A stretch of 7,018 bases of DNA from Spirochaetaceae bacterium (GTDB lineage: Bacteria; Spirochaetota; Spirochaetia; Treponematales; Breznakiellaceae), in NCBI GenBank assembly GCA_031255315.1, contig JAIRSS010000098.1, positions 1 through 7,018 on the forward strand. Reading direction: 5' to 3'. Each line of letters begins with the position of its first letter. The stretch's first letter is position 1. The notes under the pieces were generated by a model. The model was given only the letters and a program-made list of their open reading frames with translations. It searched no databases and had not been told where the DNA came from. This document shows, in pieces, positions 1-5,289 of the stretch. The translations under genes and the position numbers were made by a program.

Positions 1-1286
1 GAGAGAACCAGGTCCCGGCAGAGGTCCCGAACCGCCCGATTTGGCCGGGAAGTCCACTCGTCCCCCCCGTGGATGAGAACCGTCTGGAAGCCTTCCCCAG
101 ATCCGTCCGCAAGGCCGGCTTTGATTACCGCCTCGCCCCCCCGTCCGGTATGGAGCATTCCGGGCCGATTTTCCCCGGCGGCAGCCGAGCGTCCATCCCA
201 GCCGCTCCGTTCTACCGGATACGAGGCAAGCCCGAAAACCCGCGCTACGGCGCTACCCTTACGGAACACAAAAGGTCGCCCGGCGGCAGCTTCGTCCCTG
301 CCCGCGCCCAGAATGCCCAGGCCGGCTTTTTCAAGACAGTCCAGGGTATCCAGAAATCCTTCCATTCCCCAGTCAAAGGCGTGGTTGTTCGCCAGAAGCG
401 CCGCGTCTATCCCCGCCTCCCGGAGCTGTGGCGCAACAGCAGGGGAAAACCGGAAGGTAAAGGCTTTCTCCGTCCTGCTCCCCCGCGAAGTTATCGCCCC
501 CTCCAGATTGACCAGGGCAAGGTCCGCATCGCGCAGTATGGCCGCGGTTCCTCCAAACAGCCCGTCCGCGCCTTCCCGCAACAGAATGCGTTCCGCGCCC
601 CGGCCCAGCATCAGGTCCCCAACAGCGGTGATCCAGAGCAGTTCCGGTGGCCCGGCCAAACAGGGCCAAGCCGTTTGACGGATGAAAGCCTCCAGCGCGG
701 CGATCTTACCGGACACGGCGGTCTTTTCAAACACGACGGCCCTCCCGGACCTGGTGGCCACGTCAGCCGCGGCGGGCTGGTCTACAGCCCGCACCCGGAC
801 CCCGGTTATCCGGCACAGGGGATAATCAGGGTCATCCGCCGCCAGTCCGTTTACTCGCAGGGCGACGAAGGGCGGCGCGAGTTCGTCCAGCAAGACCAGG
901 GTTTCCCGTCTCTCCCGGCAGTCCGTTGCGGATGCGTCCCGTCTGCCAGCCAGCGCGTCCTCCTGAGGTACATACCATGTTCGGGAAAGGGGGATCGCCT
1001 CATCGTCTTCCCCGGAGGGATCAGATTCCCAGTACGCCACGAACTCAACAGCGATGACGGCCCCGGCCTCCTTCCCCGGAAAGGCCGGGGCGCATCCTAG
1101 GGCGGCCAGCGCGGATTCCGAAAGAAGGGAGCTTACGAGAGCTTCTTCTGCCGGATATTCCCCGTCGCCGGAGATCGCAACGGTATACACCGGAGGAACT
1201 TCAGCCGAACAGCCGGAACCAAGGAAGAGGACGCAAAGGAGAGAAAGGAGAGAAAGGAGGAGAGATAAAGACGCCGTCCACCGCAT
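1..1286 (-). CDS. CapA-family (poly-gamma-glutamate capsule type) lipoprotein, 3' end outside the window
   Basis: I read this gene by translating the minus strand; it is open from the ATG at 1286-1284 to the window edge (428 codons, no stop reached). An in-frame TAG lies three codons upstream of the ATG, so no longer start is possible. Residues 1-26 form a lipoprotein signal (MRWT, a Ser/Leu-rich core, then FLGSGC with the lipidated Cys at 26). Residues 27 to about 215 match nothing I recognise. From about 220 the CapA metallophosphoesterase-like pattern is clear: GDLMLGR (223-229), NLEG (260-263), NNHAFDWG (300-307), LGAGRDEAAAG, and IHGGDEW with H406 and E410. The family usually has HWG-x-E-Y/W at the last site, so the Trp-to-Gly change is unusual. 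The final GHHPH-type motif would lie beyond the window. Known members are linked to polyglutamate capsules, but many homologues have unknown substrates. I infer an envelope-anchored phosphoesterase-like protein; the domain call is firm, the function is not. Confidence 0.9.
   Translation of the reverse strand, partial: MRWTASLSLLLSLLSLLCVLFLGSGCSAEVPPVYTVAISGDGEYPAEEALVSSLLSESALAALGCAPAFPGKEAGAVIAVEFVAYWESDPSGEDDEAIPLSRTWYVPQEDALAGRRDASATDCRERRETLVLLDELAPPFVALRVNGLAADDPDYPLCRITGVRVRAVDQPAAADVATRSGRAVVFEKTAVSGKIAALEAFIRQTAWPCLAGPPELLWITAVGDLMLGRGAERILLREGADGLFGGTAAILRDADLALVNLEGAITSRGSRTEKAFTFRFSPAVAPQLREAGIDAALLANNHAFDWGMEGFLDTLDCLEKAGLGILGAGRDEAAAGRPFVFRKGSAVARVFGLASYPVERSGWDGRSAAAGENRPGMLHTGRGGEAVIKAGLADGSGEGFQTVLIHGGDEWTSRPNRAVRDLCRDLVL
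1235..1261. repeat. 9-bp tandem repeat in the signal-peptide region
   Basis: On the plus strand AAAGGAGAG occurs twice in perfect tandem (1235-1243, 1244-1252), followed by a third copy with one difference (1253-1261). On the coding minus strand each unit spans three codons and gives the SLL/LSL pattern in the hydrophobic core of the lipoprotein signal. Gain or loss of a unit would keep the frame and only change core length. Confidence 0.7.
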
Positions 1287-1294
1287 AGCGAGCT

Positions 1295-1323
1295 AGTGTA
1301 GGATATTTTATTAGAATCATCAA
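1295..1323 (-). promoter_or_regulatory. Candidate promoter of the CapA-like lipoprotein gene
   Basis: On the minus strand TTGATG (1323-1318) and TACACT (1300-1295) are separated by exactly 17 bases; each matches four of six sigma-70 consensus positions. The start codon lies only 8 bases beyond the -10 box, and the sequence between (AGCTCGCT) contains no Shine-Dalgarno. If this promoter is real, the transcript would begin at or within a few bases of the ATG. The spacing is good but the boxes are imperfect, so this is a candidate only. Confidence 0.4.
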
Positions 1324-1344
1324 TATTGCGCCATCCCTACGGTA

Positions 1345-2125
1345 TCAGCAATTCTCGTTTTCATTCCAGGTCTTCTTCCCGTGCCCGAAATTATGCCGGA
1401 GATTGTATCCCCGGTTCTTCAGTACGTTGTTGTGCCCGTTCCCTGTCTTCCACCCCGCAAAACGGCCGGTTCGCATACAAATCATCCCCTGAAAGCGTCG
1501 GGGAAAGCCATGCATACTCCTTCCGTGCTTCCCAAGCCGCCTCTTCCCCGCATTCCGTTCGCAATTCTGCTTCTCTTCCCCGTCCCCGTTCCGTACGAGC
1601 TCCGGAACCACCGGTATTACCCGCGTGCTTCCGGGCTTTACCACCGTCCCGCTACCGCGCTATGGTAATACATCCTCTCCCCCATCCTCCGTACTGTGCC
1701 GACAATGGCCGCACCGTACCTTTTGTGACGCCTGGCGCCACAACCCGCCTGTTGCCAGCAACACACCCCGTCCAATACCCGGTACTCTTTAAGCACCCCC
1801 GCCCCCTCTGCCGTTCGCAGGTCGTTCATGAACACACCCGACAACGCCCCGGGCTCTATGCTACCCGTCAGTTCCCGTATCTGTTGTCATACGGTATTTC
1901 GGACACTCCGAACAGGGTTTCCCTGTTGTTGCGTCGCCGTCGGGCTTTCATCGCCCGCTGAAAATGGAGCAGTGACGGATACAAAAAGAAAAATACGGCA
2001 AACGCGCACATCAGCGCGTCAGTAATCCGGTACCGCAGGGCGTTCCCCCCGCGCCGTACATCGGGGATCCTATCCCCGGCCTTCCGCAAACTGCCAAGCA
2101 GCCGCCTTATGACGCCCTCTCCCAT
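1345..2125 (-). pseudogene. Frameshifted and deleted DDE transposase of the decayed IS
   Basis: Fragments of one transposase lie in order on the minus strand but in different frames. From the ATG at 2125, the first frame gives RITDALMCAFAVFFFLYPS, then RNNRETLFGVSEIPYDN, resembling the N-terminus of DDE transposases with the pattern SLADAxxSAFxVFF...NNAQTLFGIxxIPSDNQIRN. After DN, near 1883, a missing base shifts the frame; the next frame continues QIRELTGSIEPGALSGVF and later YYHSAV. Another shift near 1645 leads to VVKPGSTRVIPVVPELV, KQNCERNAGKRRL, and finally NNVLKNRGYNLRHNFGHGKK. The stretch GDDLYANRPFC appears in yet another frame. The region between DDLY and NNVLK is much shorter than in intact relatives, and the C-terminus after HGKK is lost. 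The family is probably the group often annotated as ISNCY or IS4-like; I recognise the motifs but not the exact family. Confidence 0.85.
1346..1361 (+). repeat. Left terminal inverted repeat of the decayed IS
   Basis: CAGCAATTCTCGTTTT pairs with the right end at 2149-2164 with one mismatch. The remnant transposase reading frame (residues ENENC then stop) runs into this repeat, as often happens when coding sequence abuts an IS end after a deletion. Confidence 0.8.
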
Positions 2126-2148
2126 ACCTCCAGTTTATCATGGTTTTT

Positions 2149-2164
2149 AAAATGAGAATTGCTG
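2149..2164 (-). repeat. Right terminal inverted repeat of the decayed IS
   Basis: Read on the minus strand this is CAGCAATTCTCATTTT, differing from the left end at one position. It lies 24 bases upstream of the first ATG of the transposase remnant. Immediately to its right begins coding sequence of an unrelated transposase. Confidence 0.8.
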
Positions 2165-2168
2165 GATA

Positions 2169-2384
2169 AAGGCGGACAAGGGGATAGTCAGGCGGCGGAA
2201 GAGCATTGTTGAGCATCCGTTCGGGACGATAAAGCGCGGTATGGACGCGGGATATTGTTTAACCCGGGGATTGCGCAATGTAAATGTAACCGGGGAATTT
2301 TCTTTAACCTTTCTTGCTTACAACCTAAAGCGGGTGATCAATATACTGGGTTGCCAAGGGCTGATGAAATGTATGGCCAGGTAG
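2169..2384 (+). pseudogene. 3' fragment of an IS1182-like transposase
   Basis: A plus-strand frame with a stop at 2382-2384 encodes about 71 residues, including RRRKSIVEHPFGTIKRGMD, YCLTRGLRNV, and EFSLTFLAYNLKRVINILG. This is the well-known C-terminal signature of IS1182-type DDE transposases (VEHPFGTIKR, then LTRG, then LAYNLKRVINI-G). There is no usable start: an in-frame TAA sits at 2148-2150, inside the neighbouring IS. An intact transposase of this family has several hundred residues, so only the last part remains. The fragment begins within a few bases of the right inverted repeat of the decayed IS, so that IS probably inserted here or a deletion joined the two. No matching 5' part is visible left of 1346. 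Confidence 0.88.
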
Positions 2385-2585
2385 ATTCTCCGCAGGCCGC
2401 GGATTCCCGGAGAGCATGCCGGTTTCTGTAACAATCCCGGCCCCTAATAGACTTGAGGGACAGTGTTTTAACACAGTCTCGGGGGCGGAGCCGCCATAAA
2501 GGGGTAGGCTGGGACCGCACCCGGACGCAGTGGACGGCTGCCCCCCCTGGATAAATCCTTATCGTATACCGGCTTGGCGGCAATC
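2385..2585. other. Non-coding remnant between IS1182-like fragment and DUF192 gene
   Basis: No convincing gene is seen here. It contains an imperfect hairpin at 2459-2478 (GACAGTGTTTTAACACAGTC, one internal mismatch), then GGCGG-AG-CCGCC at 2484-2495 and a C7 run at 2541-2547. The TTTTAACACAGTCTC end of the first hairpin resembles the style of IS1182-family termini, so the right end of that element may lie near 2480; the left end needed to prove this is absent. The part from 2496 to 2585 shows no feature I recognise and no clear terminator for the minus-strand operon. Confidence 0.4.
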
Positions 2586-3098
2586 CTATTGAAAGTCCCC
2601 CAACCGAAGATAATCCCCTACATTGAGTCCCGCCCGGGCGAACCATCCCTGGGGGACTTCCAGCGCATAGCGGACGGAACGAGTAGAGCTTATGGAGGTA
2701 ATGTCCAGGGGCTGCATATCGCGGATTTCAATAATGCGGCCGTCAGTAAGGATAAAGGCGATGGAAAGAGGGATGCGGGTGTTTTTCATCCAAAAGGAGA
2801 CTATCTGGTCCCGTTCAAAAATGAAAAGCATCCCCTCGCCGTCAGCCAGGGAAGTCCGGTTCATGAGCCCCTGGGACCGCTCAGGATCGGTTCTGGCTAA
2901 TTCCGCACGGATAGGGATTAGCCCCCCCTCGGCTTTTTCAATGGCGAATTCCCTTTTTGCAAACTGAATTTCCCCTTCTTTGTTCTTATCCGACGCTCTA
3001 CAGTTTACACCAGCCCCCAGGACGAGAGCGCAGAGGATCAGGATGAAGATAGACGCCGCCTTTTGCGGACGGCGCCGCAAACCGCGTTTAGAAATCAC
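2586..3098 (-). CDS. DUF192 family lipoprotein
   Basis: This is a 170-residue protein starting at GTG 3098-3096. I prefer this start because GGGAGG lies 9 bases upstream and the GTG overlaps the end of the preceding gene, whose TAA is at 3090-3088. A TTG 23 codons further upstream would add a long non-signal N-terminus and overlap the other gene deeply. Residues 4-13 are basic (KRGLRRRPQK), followed by a hydrophobic stretch (FILILCALVLGAG) and VNC with Cys33, a relaxed spirochaete-type lipobox. The DUF192 domain covers about residues 60-168, with SQGLMNRTSLADGEGMLFIF, WMKNTRIPLSIAFI, and a C-terminal ALEVPQGWFARAGLNVGDYL. The family's biochemical role is not established. I infer a membrane-anchored protein facing the periplasm, made from the same transcript as the secreted protein upstream. 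Confidence 0.9.
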   Translation of the reverse strand: MISKRGLRRRPQKAASIFILILCALVLGAGVNCRASDKNKEGEIQFAKREFAIEKAEGGLIPIRAELARTDPERSQGLMNRTSLADGEGMLFIFERDQIVSFWMKNTRIPLSIAFILTDGRIIEIRDMQPLDITSISSTRSVRYALEVPQGWFARAGLNVGDYLRLGDFQ

Positions 3099-3690
3099 GA
3101 AGGAATTCCTCCCTAAGGAAGAGCTCGGCGCTTGCGGCGGTTTTAGATTCCGCGATAATGCCGTCAAAGATTTGGCGATCCAAATACTTTACGGTCAGCG
3201 GCCGCTCAATGGAGACCCGGGTTTCACCGGATTCCCAGACCGCCTGTTTGGGATCCAGAAACTGGGGTTCCCCGTATTTCTGCACAAAAGTAGTGTACAC
3301 AGAATAATGATCCACCATGCCGGGGTCCAGAGTAAAGGCCATGATAAAAAGCTGTCCATCCATGAGCTGAAAAAAGGCGCGCCTGGCGAAAGAACGGGGA
3401 CGGCCGGAAGTTTCTACGAGGCTCTGTTCCCGTGCGGGAAGGAACGATACGTCCCGGTCGCCCCGGAAGTCGAAAAGGGAATCCTCCTTCAGGGCGGACT
3501 TGAGGGCGTCCAGGTCCATGCCCAGACTGAGCCCTCTAAAGGAGCGTGGAAGCGCCGGGGGAGCGTTTGATTCTTCGGGATCGACGTTCCCGTTCTGATC
3601 GGGAGGCGGAGTTTGGGCGTGGATCGCGGAAGCCGGCAGGAACGCGGCGACTAGCGAAATAATACATAAAAAACGACGGATAGTTTTCAT
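3088..3690 (-). CDS. Secreted protein of unknown function
   Basis: A 200-residue protein starting at ATG 3690, with AAGGAA as Shine-Dalgarno a few bases upstream. Residues 1-25 are a classical signal peptide (MKTIRRFLCII, hydrophobic core, then ASAIHA before QT), so signal peptidase I cleavage is likely at 25/26. A proline- and acid-rich linker (about 26-48) leads into a globular region beginning FRGLSLGMDLDALKSALKED. The part DHYSVYTTFVQKYGEPQFLD (about 130-150) followed by VWESGETRVSIERPLTVKYL looks like the compact alpha-beta modules of small periplasmic proteins that compare a predicted and an observed value, but I cannot name a family. No catalytic motif is visible. Its last codons overlap the start of the DUF192 gene, so translation of the two is probably coupled. 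The call as a real gene is firm; the function is unknown. Confidence 0.85.
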   Translation of the reverse strand: MKTIRRFLCIISLVAAFLPASAIHAQTPPPDQNGNVDPEESNAPPALPRSFRGLSLGMDLDALKSALKEDSLFDFRGDRDVSFLPAREQSLVETSGRPRSFARRAFFQLMDGQLFIMAFTLDPGMVDHYSVYTTFVQKYGEPQFLDPKQAVWESGETRVSIERPLTVKYLDRQIFDGIIAESKTAASAELFLREEFLRDF

Positions 3691-3700
3691 TTGTTTCCTT

Positions 3701-3728
3701 AAAATATACTCAATCGGGGCTGTTCCAA
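3701..3728 (-). promoter_or_regulatory. Weak candidate promoter for the secreted protein and DUF192 pair
   Basis: On the minus strand TTGGAA (3728-3723) and TATTTT (3706-3701) are 16 bases apart, with about four of six consensus matches each. The Shine-Dalgarno AAGGAA follows almost immediately, so the leader would be very short. Other A/T-rich alternatives exist in the same stretch (TATATT, two bases upstream). Confidence 0.3.
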
Positions 3729-3735
3729 ACCCCCT

Positions 3736-3762
3736 GCGCGTTCAGCGCGCAATCAATTGATT
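3736..3762. promoter_or_regulatory. Two adjacent palindromes in the divergent intergenic region
   Basis: GCGCG-TTCAG-CGCGC (3736-3750) is a perfect 5-bp-arm inverted repeat. It is followed directly by the perfect 12-bp palindrome AATCAATTGATT (3751-3762). They lie between the start of the minus-strand operon (3690) and asnS (3883). They could be protein-binding sites for divergent control or an RNA hairpin in a leader. Neither matches an operator that I know. Confidence 0.4.
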
Positions 3763-3807
3763 TTGGGACGGCCACTATAAATATCGGAAAAAAAGCGAAG
3801 GAATTCA

Positions 3808-3858
3808 GCGGCGAGTTCGGAAGGCGTCCGCCGCGCTCCGGCCCTTTTTTTCTTTTCA
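3808..3858 (+). terminator. Terminator-like GC-rich fold and T tract upstream of asnS
   Basis: GCGGCG (3808-3813) can pair with CGCCGC (3829-3834), and an inner GGCG-TC-CGCC pairing competes with it. CTCCGGCCC and then a T-rich tract (TTTTTTTCTTTT, 3844-3855) follow. The stem does not abut the T tract, so this is not a clean intrinsic terminator. No plus-strand gene lies upstream that needs one. It could insulate the asnS promoter or attenuate a longer leader starting further upstream. Confidence 0.3.
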
Positions 3859-3870
3859 TTCATCGTATAG

Positions 3871-3876
3871 TATAAT
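3871..3876 (+). promoter_or_regulatory. Consensus -10 box immediately before asnS
   Basis: TATAAT at 3871-3876 is a perfect -10 hexamer, six bases before the asnS ATG (3883). A good -35 is not visible at the usual distance (TTTTCT at 3848-3853 is weak). A transcript from here would start at or next to the ATG and be leaderless. No Shine-Dalgarno precedes the ATG, which agrees with this reading. Confidence 0.5.
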
Positions 3877-3882
3877 CTTTAT

Positions 3883-5286
3883 ATGTTATTTCTGCTTATT
3901 AAAGAACTGTTAGCCCTCCCGGCGGATTCCAGGGAAGTACAGGTCCGCGGCTGGGTCAGGACGAAACGGGAAATGAAAAACCTGGTTTTCGTCGAAATGA
4001 ACGATGGGTCCTGTTTCGCGGGTATTCAGTGTACCTTTGACCGGTCCCTGGACGACTGGGATGATGGAATTGAGGCTGCTCTGGCCTCCCTCTCAACCGG
4101 GGCGGCGGCGGAGATACGGGGACGCCTCGTGCCTTCCCCTGCATCGGGACAGGCTGTGGAGGTAGCCGCCGAAACCATCACCGTTATTGGAGAGGCTCTG
4201 CCGGAGACCTACCCCCTGCAAAAAAAACGCCATTCCCTGGAATTCCTGCGGGAAATCGCCCATCTCCGGGCCAGGACCAATACGTTTGGCGCGGTTGGCA
4301 GGGTACGAAACCGCCTGGCTTTCGCCATCCACGAGTTCTTCCAGTCCAGGGGGTTTCAGTATGTGCATACTCCCATTATCACCACAAACGACGCCGAAGG
4401 CGCGGGATCTCTGTTTCAAGTAACCACCCTGGATTTGAACGCCCCCGCCAGGACGGAAAACGGGCGGGTGGATTATGCCAAAGATTTTTTCGGTAAACGG
4501 GCTTTCCTCACCGTGTCCGGCCAGCTTGAGGCCGAAACTTACGCCGCCGCTCTTTCCCGGGTCTACACCTTCGGCCCCACCTTCCGGGCGGAAAATTCCA
4601 ATACCACCCGGCATCTGGCCGAGTTCTGGATGATAGAGCCTGAAATGGCCTTTGCCCGCCTTCCGGACAACATGGCCCTGGCCGAAGATTTTCTCAAGCG
4701 CTTATTCACCGTTGTCCTGGAGGACTGCGCCGGGGATCTCGCCTTCTTCGACGCCCATATCGAAAAAGGGATCAGCAAAACCCTGAAGTCAGTGGCGGAG
4801 TCTTCGTTTGCCCACATTACCTACACTGACGCGGTAAAAGAACTGGAGAAAAACGCCTCCGCCTTTGAATTCAAGCCGTTTTGGGGCTGCGATCTCCAGA
4901 GCGAACACGAAAAATTCCTCACCGAAAAGATTGCCTGCGGGCCGGTGATCGTTACCGATTATCCACGGGAAATCAAAGCCTTTTATATGAAACAAAATGA
5001 CGACGGCAGGACCGTCCGGGCTATGGATGTCCTGGTCCCCCGGCTGGGGGAAATTATAGGCGGTTCAGAACGGGAAGAAAACCTGAAAACCCTGGAAGAC
5101 CGTATGACCTGTCTGGGTATGGATAAGGCCGCCTACGCGTGGTATCTGGACCTCCGCCGCTATGGGTCGATCCCCCATTCGGGCTTCGGCTTGGGCTTTG
5201 AACGGCTCATGCAGTACGTTACCGGTATGTCAAACATCCGGGACGTTATCCCGTATCCCCGTGCGGTTGGACAAGCGGAGTTCTAA
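3883..5286 (+). CDS. asnS: Asparaginyl-tRNA synthetase
   Basis: This 467-residue class IIb synthetase attaches asparagine to tRNA-Asn in the cytoplasm using ATP; the length fits bacterial AsnRS. The N-terminal OB-fold anticodon-binding domain covers about residues 16-105, with [20 protein letters not shown]. The catalytic core follows: [14 protein letters not shown], motif 2 [21 protein letters not shown] starting at F234, [13 protein letters not shown], and motif 3 GFGLGFER (434-441) with the AsnRS-type ending [17 protein letters not shown]. The [12 protein letters not shown] pattern separates it from AspRS and LysRS. ATG 3883 is the only sensible start: it places IKELL at the usual distance from the OB-fold, and no later ATG precedes the domain. 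No Shine-Dalgarno is seen and a TATAAT lies just upstream, so initiation may be leaderless. I see no T-box motif. dacA begins 3 bases after the stop. Confidence 0.97.
   Translation: MLFLLIKELLALPADSREVQVRGWVRTKREMKNLVFVEMNDGSCFAGIQCTFDRSLDDWDDGIEAALASLSTGAAAEIRGRLVPSPASGQAVEVAAETITVIGEALPETYPLQKKRHSLEFLREIAHLRARTNTFGAVGRVRNRLAFAIHEFFQSRGFQYVHTPIITTNDAEGAGSLFQVTTLDLNAPARTENGRVDYAKDFFGKRAFLTVSGQLEAETYAAALSRVYTFGPTFRAENSNTTRHLAEFWMIEPEMAFARLPDNMALAEDFLKRLFTVVLEDCAGDLAFFDAHIEKGISKTLKSVAESSFAHITYTDAVKELEKNASAFEFKPFWGCDLQSEHEKFLTEKIACGPVIVTDYPREIKAFYMKQNDDGRTVRAMDVLVPRLGEIIGGSEREENLKTLEDRMTCLGMDKAAYAWYLDLRRYGSIPHSGFGLGFERLMQYVTGMSNIRDVIPYPRAVGQAEF
5277..5280 (+). promoter_or_regulatory. Ribosome binding site of dacA inside the asnS 3' end
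   Basis: GGAG sits 9 bases before the GTG at 5290 and overlaps the last codons of asnS. This supports the GTG start and suggests that ribosomes finishing asnS help start dacA. Confidence 0.5.
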
Positions 5287-5289
5287 TAC

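Larger units (their letters stand above)
1346..2164 (-). mobile_element. Decayed insertion sequence with 16-bp terminal inverted repeats
   Basis: The left end reads CAGCAATTCTCGTTTT (1346-1361). The right end, read on the opposite strand (2164-2149), is CAGCAATTCTCATTTT, a match at 15 of 16 positions. The only transposase remains inside this span run on the minus strand between these ends, which supports calling them the element's termini. At about 820 bp it is shorter than an intact element of this kind should be, consistent with the large deletions seen in the transposase. I could not identify a convincing target-site duplication outside the repeats. The element is very probably immobile unless a related transposase acts on it in trans. 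Confidence 0.85.

Noticed and set aside
69..1100. Long plus-strand reading frame of 343 codons
   Set aside because: It lies antisense to the CapA-like gene, whose conserved motifs are unmistakable. Its own translation is Arg/Pro/Gly-rich without any recognisable pattern, as expected for a shadow frame in GC-rich DNA.
1326..1961. Plus-strand reading frame of 211 codons
   Set aside because: It is antisense to the decayed transposase and crosses the left IS end; its composition is Ser/Arg/Pro-rich with no domain pattern.
2481..2560. Possible tRNA or structured RNA in the GC-rich stretch
   Set aside because: No cloverleaf, T-arm consensus or acceptor stem could be built; only short isolated stems are present.
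2338..2646. Minus-strand reading frame of 102 codons
   Set aside because: It overlaps both the DUF192 3' end and the IS1182-like fragment in another frame, has no Shine-Dalgarno and shows no known motif.
3099..3167. Longer DUF192 start at TTG 3167
   Set aside because: It would place 23 extra residues before the signal sequence and overlap the upstream gene by 80 bases. The GTG at 3098 has a good Shine-Dalgarno and puts the signal peptide at the N-terminus.
3691..3882. T-box riboswitch upstream of asnS
   Set aside because: I looked for the AGGGTGG-ACCGCG antiterminator signature and a specifier stem and saw neither.
4093..4614. Minus-strand reading frame of 173 codons
   Set aside because: It is antisense to the catalytic core of asnS and has no independent support.
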